DNA from: Pseudoxanthomonas sp. NC8
GTDB taxonomy: Bacteria > Pseudomonadota > Gammaproteobacteria > Xanthomonadales > Xanthomonadaceae
Length of the DNA: 64,000 bases
Direction: 5' to 3'
Assembly: GCA_025232375.1 (NCBI GenBank)
Contig: CP060419.1
Coordinates: forward strand, 2,169,001-2,233,000
Shown: positions 39,821 through 48,603 of the stretch, in pieces
Position numbering within the stretch: the stretch's first letter is position 1
Layout of the letters: every line of letters begins with the position of its first letter
Made by a program: the position numbers and the translations under genes
The notes under the pieces: generated by a model
Told to the model about the DNA's origin: nothing
Database searches by the model: none
The model's input: the letters and a program-made list of their open reading frames with translations, nothing else

Positions 39821-41068
39821 ATGCTCTACCAACTCCACGAACTCAACCGCGCGATGATGGCCCCTGGGTCCATCTGGCCGAAGCCAATTCGCGGATCTTC
39901 TCCAATCCTTCCAGCTGGGCCTCGTCCCTGCCCGGTGCCGAGCGTATCGCCGCCGGCAACGAGCTGGTGCACCGGCTCGGCAAGGACTACGAGAAGCCAC
40001 CGTGGAACATCCACGAGGTCGAGGTCGAAGGCCACAAGGTGCCGGTGCTCGAGCAGGAAGTGCTGCGCAAGCCGTTCTGCCGGCTGGTCCGCTTCAAGCG
40101 CTACAGCGACGACGCGGCCACCATCGCCGCGCTCAAGGACGATCCGGTCGTGCTGGTCGTCGCGCCGCTGTCCGGCCACCACTCCACCCTGCTGCGCGAC
40201 ACGGTGAACACCCTGTTGCGCGACCACACAAGGTCTACGTGACCGACTGGATCGACGCGCGCATGGTGCCGGCGACCGAGGGCGCGTTCGGGCTGGACGA
40301 CTACGTGGCCTACATCGAGGGCTTCATCCGCCACATCGGCACGGCCAACCTCAGCGTGATGAGCGTGTGCCAGCCGACCGTGCCGGTGCTGGCCGCGGTG
40401 TCGCTGATGGCCGCGCGCGGCGAACCGCTGCCGCGCTCGCTGGTGATGATGGGCGGGCCGATCGACGCGCGCCGCAGCCCGACCGCGGTCAACGGCCTTA
40501 GCCACGCGCAATCCGCTGTCATGGTTCGAAAACAACGTCATCCACAGCGTGCCGCAGCCTTACCCGGGCGAAGGACGCGACGTGTATCCCGGCTTCCTGC
40601 AGCACGCGGGCTTCATCGCGATGAACCCCAGCCGGCACTTCATGTCGCACTGGGATTTCTACTCCGACCTTGGTCAAGGGCGACCTGCAGGATGCCGATT
40701 CGCACCGGCGCTTCTACGACGAATACAACGCGGTGCTGGACATGCCGGCCGAGTACTACCTGGACACCATCCGCACCGTGTTCCAGGAGTTCCTGCTGCC
40801 GCGTGGCGAGTGGACGGTCAACGGCGAGCTGGTCAAGCCGTCGGCGATCAAGGGCGTTGGCCTGATGACCATCGAGGGCGAGCTGGACGACATCTCCGGC
40901 CCGGGCCAGACCCAGGCCGCGCACGACCTGTGCAGCGGCATCCCGAAGGCCAAGCAGAAACACCTGACCGTCGAGGGCGCGGGCCACTACGGCATCTTCA
41001 GCGGCCGCCGCTGGCGCGAGACGGTGTACCCGCAGGTGCGCGACTTCATCGCCGCGCACGCCGGCTGA
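39821..41068 (+). CDS. phaZ: Intracellular polyhydroxybutyrate depolymerase, frame breaks
   Basis: About 415 residues. LVVAPLSGHHSTLLRDTV and LSVMSVCQPTVPVLAAVSLM give the intracellular depolymerase pattern with a cysteine nucleophile instead of serine. VEGAGHYGIFSGRRWRE carries the catalytic His. It mobilises stored PHB granules. No phaC synthase lies in the window. Breaks: lost C before CCTGG 39863, extra bases near 40228, CCTTAG 40496-40501, and CCTTGG 40668-40673. Start MLYQLHELNRAMM is the usual N-terminus of the family. The 165 bases upstream show no motif I can name. Confidence 0.9.
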
Positions 41069-41100
41069 GCCGGCCACCCTTCCCCGCCCTGCCGCCTGCC

Positions 41101-41130
41101 CGAAAGCCCCGCATCCGCGGGGCTTTCGTT
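41101..41130. terminator. Bidirectional terminator between phaZ and the sensor-domain gene
   Basis: CGAAAGCCCCGC (41101-41112) and GCGGGGCTTTCG (41117-41128) form a perfect 12-bp stem with a four-base loop, followed by TT and flanked on the other strand by AA. It separates two convergent genes. Confidence 0.9.
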
Positions 41131-41141
41131 CTGCTCCGCGC

Positions 41142-42077
41142 TCAGACCACCGGATCGCGGACCAGCAGTTCCTTGGCCAGCCAGCCGTGGAAGCGGCCGA
41201 TGAAGCGCGCCAGGTGCAGCGTGGCGAACAGCAGCAGCACGCCGACCAGCAGGCAGACAGGCCACAGCCAGTAAGGCGACGACGGGATGACGTTGACGCC
41301 ATCGAGCGAGAACGCGCCGGCGTGGCCCAGCATCAGCGCCGCCGGTGCCACGATCAGCGCCACCGCCAACGCCAGCAGCGTGACCGCGACGCTGAAATAC
41401 GCCGTGCCCAGCGGCAGCATCAGCAGCAGGTAGCCCATCGCCGTCCAGGTGCGCCAGTCGGTGAACAGTTCGCCGAGCCGGGTCAGCCACGGCTTGTCGC
41501 GCTGGGTGTACAGGGGCCGGCGCGGCATGCGCACGCCCAGCAGCACCTCGACGATGCGGCCTTCGACCAGCGACAGCAGCCGCACCGACATCAGGAACAG
41601 CAGCAGCAGCGGGATGCCGACGATCAGGATCAGGAGGCCGGCCGACAGGCTGGCGCCAGTGACCACCCAGCTGAAATAGAACGTGCCGGTGGCCAGCGCC
41701 AGCAACATGTAGAACAGCGAGCCGTAGGTATACGGATCGGCGACCACGCCGAAGAAGCGGCCGGCCAGCGAACGCCGCTTCGGCGGCTGCGGCGGGCGCA
41801 ACGCGCGGTTCACGGTGACCTCGGTCTCGCGGTAGATGTCGGCGACCTCTTCCGGCGCGCCGTAGCTGCCGGCGACCGCGGCGATCACCTCGGCCTCGCT
41901 CCTGCCCGATTGCTCGGCCAGTTCCGAGCGCAGGTACTCCTCGGCGTCGTACAGGGCGTCCTGGACCATGGCCGGATCGGCGCCCCTGAGCGCGGCGCGC
42001 AATTGCTCCAGGTACTCGGAGATGGTGGTGGGCAATGGCCGCGGTTCCTGCGGCAGCGGTGAGGCGATGGTGTTCAT
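41142..42077 (-). CDS. HAAS/sensor-domain membrane protein
   Basis: Intact, 311 residues. The N-terminal helical HAAS-like domain (ISEYLEQLRAALRGADP) precedes about six TM helices in two blocks (LFYMLLALATGTFYFSWVV, GLLILIVGIPLLLLFLM, GYLLLMLPLGTAYFSVAV). Such proteins pair with PadR regulators and are thought to modulate envelope signalling. Its ATG overlaps the padR-like stop as ATGA, so the two are co-translated. Confidence 0.8.
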   Translation of the reverse strand: MNTIASPLPQEPRPLPTTISEYLEQLRAALRGADPAMVQDALYDAEEYLRSELAEQSGRSEAEVIAAVAGSYGAPEEVADIYRETEVTVNRALRPPQPPKRRSLAGRFFGVVADPYTYGSLFYMLLALATGTFYFSWVVTGASLSAGLLILIVGIPLLLLFLMSVRLLSLVEGRIVEVLLGVRMPRRPLYTQRDKPWLTRLGELFTDWRTWTAMGYLLLMLPLGTAYFSVAVTLLALAVALIVAPAALMLGHAGAFSLDGVNVIPSSPYWLWPVCLLVGVLLLFATLHLARFIGRFHGWLAKELLVRDPVV

Positions 42078-42438
42078 GCGGATACTCCCTCCAGCACGGA
42101 ATCGACGGAATCGCGGGTGGCGCGCCAGGCGGCGGTCCACTGGTAAGGACCTCGCGGCCCTCGCCGGTAATCCGGTAGTAGCGCCGCGGCGGCCCGGCCA
42201 CGGACGGCTCGACGTGGCTCTCCAGCAAGGCAGCGCCCTCGAGGTTGCGCAGCACCGGGTACAGCGCGCTCTGCTTGCCGCTGAGCACGCCCTCGCCGAC
42301 CTGCTCCAGGCGCTTGGCGATCAGGTAGCCGTACAGCGGCTCGTGCGCCTGGGCGAGCACCGCCAACAACGCCAGCGACACCGTGCCGGCACTGAGCTCC
42401 TTCTGGAACTTCTTCAGTTGGGCCTCGTTCTCGCCCAT
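42074..42438 (-). CDS. PadR family transcriptional regulator, one frame break
   Basis: About 121 residues. Winged helix ELSAGTVSLALLAVLAQ, EPLYGYLIAKRLEQ, LSGKQSALYPVLRNLEGA and PRRYYRITGEGREVL are classic PadR. The frame breaks at GGTAAGG near 42145, before QWTAAWRATRDSVDSVLEG. Likely represses its own operon. The ligand is unknown. Confidence 0.9.
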
Positions 42439-42624
42439 GGGGGCTGCTCCGTCGGATGCGGGGGCTACGTTGTAGACAAGCCTATTGGCAAGTTCGGTAT
42501 AGCGGATGTGCCGGTAGTCACCCCCATCGCAGGCACGGGCCCGCCGCGACACCGCGCCACCGGCGACTTGGCGGCGCGGCGGAGCGACGGCGAGAATCGG
42601 GGCAACTCCAGCCGTGAGCCGTCC

Positions 42625-43532
42625 ATGACCCTGCGCCCGAACCTGCTCGTCGCCTGTGCCCTGGCGATCGCCCTGCCCGCCAGCGCCGCCCCCTATCGCA
42701 GTGCCCAGCAGATCCTGGATGCGTCGCCCGCATCGGACTGGCGGACGCCGGCGCCGGAAAACACCCTGTACATGGAACTGGAGGCCGGCCGGGTCGTGAT
42801 CGAACTGGCGCCCGGCTTCGCCCCGCAGCACGTGGCCAACATCCGCACCTGGCCCGCGAGGGCTTCTGGGACGGCACCAGCGTCTACCGGGTGCAGGACA
42901 ACTTCGTCGCCCAGTTCGGCGACGCCGAGGCCGACGATCCCGCCAAAGCCAAGAATCTTGGCGACGCGAAGCGGAAACTGCCCGCCGAGTTCGAACGCGA
43001 TGCGAAGGGCCTGGCGTTCGAGGTGCTGCCGGACGCCGACGGCTGGGCGCGGCAGGTGGGCTTCGCCGACGGCTTTGCCGCCGGACGCGACGCGCAAGCC
43101 GGCAAGGGCTGGATGGCGCACTGCTACGGCGTGGTCGGCGCCGGCCGCAACGTCGAGGCCGACAGCAGCATCGGCGCCGAGCTGTACGTGGTGATCGGCC
43201 AGTCGCCACGCCAGCTCGACCGCAACATCACCCAGTCGGCCGGCCGCGTGATCCGGGGCATCGAGCTGCTGAGCGCGCTGCCGCGCGGGCCGGAACCGAT
43301 GGGCTTCTACACCGACGCCGCGCAGCGCACGCCGATCCGCACCGTGCGCCTTACCAGCGAGGTGCCGGAGGCCGAACGCACCCGCCTGCAGCTGCTGCGC
43401 ACCGGCACGCAGACGTTCCGCGACGTGGTCGAAGCCCGCCGCAACCGCCGCGACGACTTCTACAAGCGCCCCGCCGGGCATATCGACCTGTGCAACGTGC
43501 CGTTGCCGGTGCGCGTGGCACCGGCCGGCTGA
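42625..43532 (+). CDS. Periplasmic cyclophilin-type peptidyl-prolyl isomerase, one frame break
   Basis: About 302 residues with signal peptide ([16 protein letters not shown]). Cyclophilin core: [40 protein letters not shown] after repair, [11 protein letters not shown], and [19 protein letters not shown]. Helps proline isomerisation of exported proteins. One C is missing before CCTGG 42848-42852. An insert of about 60 residues ([16 protein letters not shown] to [11 protein letters not shown]) is longer than in PpiA. Confidence 0.85.
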
Positions 43533-43566
43533 CGCGCCTCTTCCCGCTACGGGCCGGCAGGATCTG

Positions 43567-43616
43567 TTGACAGCGCCACCCCGTTTAGATATTTAGCAAA
43601 TACGTTAATTATCTAA
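43567..43616 (+). promoter_or_regulatory. Strong promoter with inverted-repeat operator before arsR-like gene
   Basis: TTGACA (43567-43572), 17-base spacer, TATTTA (43590-43595): near-consensus sigma70. Overlapping it, TTAGATA (43585-43591) and TATCTAA (43610-43616) form an inverted repeat in an AT-rich island. The position over the -10 and start region suggests autorepression by the ArsR-type protein encoded just downstream. Confidence 0.75.
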
Positions 43617-43619
43617 GCA

Positions 43620-43964
43620 GTGACCTTGGCCGTAGACCGCATCTTCGATGCACTGGCGTCCCGCCCCCGCCGCGAGATCCTGGCCTACCTGTCGGCGCAG
43701 GAACTGACCGCCGGCGAGATCGGCGCGCGCTTTTCCATGAGCGCACCGGCGATCTCCCGGCACCTGTCCGTGCTCGAGGCCGCCGGGCTGGTGGCCAGCG
43801 AGAAGCGCGGCCAGTACGTCTTCTACCGTCTGGTGCCGGACAGCCTGGTCAACACGCTGACCGGCTTCGCCTTCGAGGTCTGCCCCTCCGCCGGCCCGCT
43901 CAAGCGCGAAGCGCGGGCGCGGGCGCGGAACAGCTCCTCTCCCCGCACGCCCAAGCCGCGCTGA
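43620..43964 (+). CDS. ArsR family metalloregulator-like repressor
   Basis: 114 residues. Winged helix: RIFDALASRPRREILAYL, LTAGEIGARFSMSAPAISRHL, AGLVASEKRGQYVFYRLV. No Cys metal-binding motif in the recognition helix, so it resembles SdpR-like non-metal ArsR repressors. GTG start at 43620; the ACCTTGGCC right after the start could hide a base error, but no better start is visible. Eleven bases before the DUF2867 gene. Confidence 0.85.
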   Translation: MTLAVDRIFDALASRPRREILAYLSAQELTAGEIGARFSMSAPAISRHLSVLEAAGLVASEKRGQYVFYRLVPDSLVNTLTGFAFEVCPSAGPLKREARARARNSSSPRTPKPR

Positions 43965-43975
43965 ACGCAGGAGCC

Positions 43976-45375
43976 ATGCCCGTGAGTCGCCATGCCGATG
44001 CCGTTGCAGGATTCCCCACCGCCCGCATCCGCTCGTGTTCGGGTGGGCTTCCGGTCGAAGTGGTGCTGGTGGCGCAACTCGGCCACGGCGCCGGCGACCG
44101 CCTGCACCGGGACGCCGGCGCGCTGCAGCGCGACCACGCCGGCTTCGTCGACGGGCTGGACGAACCCTCCGTGCGGGTGGCGGCGCCGGATTTCGACGCG
44201 GGCGAACGCAGCGCGCTGTACACCTTCGCCGTGGGCGCCGCCGGCCACCCCTTCCACCGCCATGCCGGGCACCGGGTGTTCACCGCGATCAGCGGCAGTG
44301 CTGGCGCGCGCCTGCGTTTTTCCACCGCGTCCGACGCGCAGCTGGCGCGCGACCCGGCCCACTTCGCCGCCGCCCTGCACCATGTCGAGGTGCCGCCGGA
44401 CTGCCTTTTCACCGTGCGCTTCGGCGGCGGCACCTTAGCACCAGTTCGCGCCGCTGCAGGCCGGTTCGCCGCATCCGGTGCTGTTCGCGCTGTCGTGCCA
44501 CACCGACGAAACCGGCGGACTGGACGCCGGCGCGCTGCGCGACGAGGTCGCGGCCGGCGACGCCAACATCGCGACCCTGACCGAAACCCTGCCCGCGCCG
44601 GTCCAGGCGCTGGCTGGCAGCGCATCCGCTGGAACGCCGCGAAGTGCCGACCATGCGCCTGTCGCTGCATGCGCCGCCCGGCAGCTGGCGGCAAGGCCTG
44701 TGCGCGGCGGTGCGCCGCATGGCCGGCCGCCTGCGGGCGCACCTGCCTGCCGGCGATGGGTTCGTGGAGGGCCGCGCGCCGCGCGTGCGCGCGCTGCCCA
44801 TGCCGCCGGACGGCTCGCTGCTGTCCGCACAATTGCCGGACTTCCACCACCAGGACACCTTCGTGCTGCGGCTGCAGGGCGAAGTGGCCGCGGGCAGCAA
44901 CGCGGCGACCCTGCTGGCCGAACTGCTGGATGGCTTCCTCCGGTACCGCCCGGCCGGCGTCACCCGGCTGATGCGCCTGCGCAACGTGCTGGTGCGGCCG
45001 TTGCAGCTGCGCACCTCGCCGCTGGGCTGCCCGGTGTCCTCGCTGCTGTCGGCCGATCGCAGCCAGCTGTTCGCCGGACGCCATCCCGTGCTCGCGCAGC
45101 AGACCGACGCCGATGGCCGGCGCGCGCAGGTCATCCTGGGCGCGGACGACCGCCACCTGGCATTCCGGTCCTGCGTGGGCGTGCAGGTCACCCCGAACGG
45201 AGTCGAGATCAGCCTCGGCACCCGCGTGCGCTGCCGCAACGCGTTCGGCCACCTGTACATGGCCATGATCAGCGGCGTGCACCACGCCTACATCGTCCCG
45301 GCGATGCTGCGCATGGCGACCGAATCGCTCCCGCGCCGGCATGCCCTGTCGGCGACGCAGGGCCTGTTCGCCTGA
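43976..45375 (+). CDS. Two-domain protein with C-terminal DUF2867-like domain, frame breaks
   Basis: About 466 residues. The N-terminal 230 residues (LYTFAVGAAGHPFHRHAGHR, then GGGTWHQFAPLQAGS and LFALSCHTDETGG after repair of CCTTAG 44433-44438) look cupin-like, with several histidines that could bind metal. The C-terminal part (LRNVLVRPLQLRTSPLG, FRSCVGVQVTPNGVEISLG, NAFGHLYMAMISGVHHAY) matches DUF2867 proteins. A second break lies near 44620. Co-transcribed with the ArsR repressor. Function unknown. Confidence 0.65.
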
Positions 45376-45390
45376 TCGTCGCCGCCAGGC

Positions 45391-46285
45391 TCAGCGCGAG
45401 CGCTGGCTGACCGCCACGCTGCCCAGGATCAGCAATCCGGCCAGCAGCATCCGCGCGGTCACCGGTTCGCCGAGGAACAGCCATAAGGCCAGCAGTACGC
45501 CGAATACCGGGATCAGGTACGCCACCACCGCGGTGCGCGGCGCGCCGATGCGCTGGATCAGCCGGTAGTACGGGATGAAGATCAAGCCGGTACCGACCAC
45601 GCCCAGGGTCACCGCGCTGGCCCAGGCCGCGGCCGATACCGGCTGCGCCGGCCATGCGGCCAGCGCGAACGGCAGGACCAGCAGCGCACCGACCGACAGG
45701 GTCGCCCCTGCGGCCGCGGCCGCCGGCACGTCGCCGAGCCGGCGCTTCACCGGTTTCATGCCGATGCCGTAGCAGAACGCGGCGGCGGTACCGGCCACGA
45801 CCGCCGGACCGAGAGCCAGTCCGGAGGCCTTGGCCGTGGCCAGCACGACCACGCCGGCGAAACCGGCGAGCAGCGCCAGCGCCCGCCGCAGGCCGATGCG
45901 CTCGCCGAAGGCGACGAACGCCACCAGCGTGGTGAACAGCACCGCCATCGCATTGCAGATCGCGCCGATCGCCGCCGGCGCACGCTGCGCCGCCCGGGCT
46001 GAACAGCAGGAACGGCACCGCCGCGTTGATCACCCCGATCAGCGCGATCACCGGCCAGCGCCGCAGCGGCAGATGCTGCCGGGCGCGCCAGACGAACGGC
46101 AGCAGCACCAGCGAGCCACAGGCCAGGCGCACGCCGACCAGTGCCTGCGGCCCCATCTCCGGCGCCGCCACCCGCATGAACAGGAACGAGCTGCCGAAGA
46201 CCGCGCCGACCAGCAACAGCAGCAGCGGCGTCCGCCAGTCGCGGGTCGCGCCTGCGGCGCCGACCACCTCCGCCACGCCGCTCAC
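45391..46285 (-). CDS. DMT superfamily (EamA) permease, one frame break
   Basis: About 297 residues and ten TM helices in two EamA repeats (LLLLLVGAVFGSSFLFMRV, WPVIALIGVINAAVPFLLF, AVLFTTLVAFVAFGERIGL, YLIPVFGVLLALWLFLGEP). Metabolite or drug exporter, substrate unknown. A break near 46005 (FLLFS/RAPAAIGAICNAM). The start GTG 46285 overlaps the upstream small gene stop by four bases. Confidence 0.85.
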
Positions 46286-46515
46286 GCCGTCGCTCCGGCG
46301 GCCGGCGCGGCGCGCTTGTGCGCTTCCTCGACGATGCGCACGTTGCCGATCGACACCGTGTCGACCATCAGCAGGCGCAGGTCGTCGATGACGTGGCACG
46401 CCAGCGCGGCCTCGTCGATCGAGGCACCGGGAACGTCCAGGCGGAAGTCGCGGCCGCGCAGGTCGCCACCGTTGGAGAACGTGATCTCGAAATCGAACAG
46501 CACCCGGTGTTGCAC
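46282..46515 (-). CDS. Small conserved-looking protein of unknown function
   Basis: 77 residues from GTG 46515: HRVLFDFEITFSNGGDL, then DDLRLLMVDTVSIGNVRIV and EEAHKR. No domain I can name with certainty. The composition and GTGA coupling to the DMT permease argue that it is real. Divergent from the LysR gene across 110 bases, so LysR may control both. Confidence 0.6.
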   Translation of the reverse strand: MQHRVLFDFEITFSNGGDLRGRDFRLDVPGASIDEAALACHVIDDLRLLMVDTVSIGNVRIVEEAHKRAAPAAGATA

Positions 46516-46625
46516 GTCGTTGCTCCCTGCAATCCGCCATCGCGGCCGCCAGCATCGGTCTGCCGGCGCGGCCGGACAAGCGCGTAGTATCGAACCAAGC
46601 CACAAATCTGACTCATGCCTGGACC

Positions 46626-47593
46626 ATGAACCTGCGCCCGACCCTGCTGCCCGCCCTGGGCGTGTTCGCCGCCGCCGCGCGCCACCAGAACTTCGCCCAT
46701 GCCGCCGAGGAACTGCACCTGACCCCGAGCGCGATCAGCCACCACGTGCGCAAGCTGGAGTCGCTGCTCGGCGCCCGCCTGTTCGTGCGCCACGCGCGCG
46801 GCGTCGCCCTCACCCCCGAGGGCCGCCAGCTCGCCGATGCCGCCAGCGCCGCGCTGGCCGACGTGGCCGCGGTGGCCGGCAACCTGCAGCCGAGGGCAGG
46901 CACGGCCGTGCTGCGGGTCAGCACCCTGCATTCGCTGGTCTACTGCTGGTTGCTGCCGCGGCTGTCGTCGTTCTGCAGCGCCCACCCGCACGTGCGCCTG
47001 GAAATGGACACCAGCCCGGCCTGGCCCGCTTCGAGGAAGGCGGGCCCGACCTGGCGATCCGCTACGGTGCCGGGCACTGGCCCGGCCTGACCTCCCACCA
47101 CCTGATGGACGAGGAGCTGTTCCCGGTCGCCTCGCCGGCCCTTCCCGGCCTGGCCGCGGCGAAGACGCCGGGCGATATCGCCGCGCTGCCGCTGGTCTCC
47201 GACATGGGCCTGCAGGGCTGGCGCGACTGGTTCAACGCCGCGACGTGCGCGGCCTTGGCATTGCCGCCGATGCACACCTTCGCCGACAGCACCGACGCGA
47301 TGCTCGCGGCCGTGCACGGCATCGGCGCGGTGCTGGCGCGCAGCCGCGTGGTCCAGCCCTACCTGCAACGCCGCGAGCTGGTGCGCCTGCCCGGACCGGC
47401 GGTGAAGGCGCGCTTCGCCTATTACGCGGTGCATCCGGCGCATCGCGCGCCGGGGCCGGCCGCCATGCTGTTCCTGGACTGGATCAAGCGGCAGGCGCAG
47501 GAACCGCTGGCGCCGCCGGACGCACCACGCCCGCGGCGCGCCGGCAGCGCCGCGGCTGAGCCCGGATTGCCACGCGTCCTCACCCGTCCTTGA
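46626..47593 (+). CDS. LysR family transcriptional regulator (GcvA-like), one frame break
   Basis: About 322 residues. HTH: FAAAARHQNFAHAAEELHLT and SAISHHVRKLESLLGARLF; the effector domain has RFEEGGPDLAIRYGAGHWPG and IGAVLARSRVVQPYLQ. GcvA-type signature. One C is lost before CCTGG near 47028 (TSPA/LARFEEGGP). Divergent to the small-protein/DMT operon, the usual arrangement for a LysR target. Confidence 0.9.
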
Positions 47594-47637
47594 TCGCGCC
47601 GCCGGCACCCTGCACGTCCCCGCACGGAACCGCCGCC

Positions 47638-47931
47638 ATGCCCCAGCTCCGCATCCGCATCACCGGCAGCGACGACGACCTGCGCGCAGTGGCCGACCTG
47701 CTGCAGAGCGTGGAGGGCATCGAGCACGTCGAGGAAGTGGACGACCTGATGCCGCACATGGACGACGAGGACTCCAGCTCGGCCGGCCTGTCCGACGACA
47801 TGGGCCCGGGCACGCACGAACTGGAAGTGGAGGCGCCCAACAACTACACCGCCAACCGCGTGCGCGAGGCCGTCGAGGAGCTGGCGTTCCGGCTGGGCCT
47901 GGTGGTCGAGTTCGTCGAAGACGAGAGCTGA
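47638..47931 (+). CDS. Small acidic protein of unknown function
   Basis: 97 residues, MPQLRIRITGSDDDLRAVAD, with a strongly acidic middle (DDLMPHMDDEDSSS) and an amphipathic C-terminus. Predicted ferredoxin-like beta-alpha pattern at the N-terminus is only a guess. No neighbour explains it. Confidence 0.65.
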   Translation: MPQLRIRITGSDDDLRAVADLLQSVEGIEHVEEVDDLMPHMDDEDSSSAGLSDDMGPGTHELEVEAPNNYTANRVREAVEELAFRLGLVVEFVEDES

Positions 47932-48076
47932 GCCGCACGCCCGTGTGCACTGGCTTCCGGCCGCGACGGACGGCAGCCTGCTTCAGAAACCCGCCCTGCA
48001 GCCGCTAGGGATCGCAACACACTCCCGTCCCTGGCTGCCATGGCGCCAGGGCGGGCGGCTGACAGGACAGTACGTT

Positions 48077-48566
48077 GTGACGCTCGACCCCACCTTCGCG
48101 ACCGAAAGCCGCTGGCGCACGCTGGCGGGCATCGGAGTGCTCGCACTGTGGGCCGGCTGGATGGCCGCCGCGCCGGTGGCGATGCGCCGCCCGGCGCAGG
48201 ATCTGCCGGCCGACGCGGTACTCGCGGCGCTGCACGACCGGCTTCCGCCCGGCACCGACACCTCGGCTCCCATTGCCATACGCCTGCCCGCGGGATGCGC
48301 CTGCCCCGGCGACGACGCCAGCTGGAACCAGCTGTCGCAGGCAATGCAACCACAGCACGGCACCAGCGTGACGCTGGACAGGCCGGTGGCCCCGCTCGCC
48401 GGCCACGACGTGGTGATCCTCGGCCCGGGGGCGACCTGCGCTACGCAGGCCCGTTGCAGCCTGATCCGTTCCTGTGTGGGACCGGCGTGACCTGGCCCGC
48501 TGGCTGCCTGCGCTGCTGGCCGCCTCCGCGCCCCGGCCTGCCATCGCCGGCCGTTGCCGCTGCTGA
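48077..48566 (+). CDS. DUF6436-like thioredoxin-fold membrane protein, two frame breaks
   Basis: About 163 residues. One N-terminal TM helix (TLAGIGVLALWAGWMAAAP), then a thioredoxin-like pattern with PAGCACPGDDASWNQL (CxC) and, after repair, GPGGDLRYAGPLQPDPFLCG and DLARWLPALLAASAPRPA, ending CRC. Breaks: a lost G in the G-run near 48428 and a lost C near 48486. GTG start 48077 chosen because it directly precedes the helix. Family assignment moderate. Confidence 0.55.
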
Positions 48567-48603
48567 TCCCCCTCCACTTTCCCGCATCACTTTCGAGACG
48601 ACC

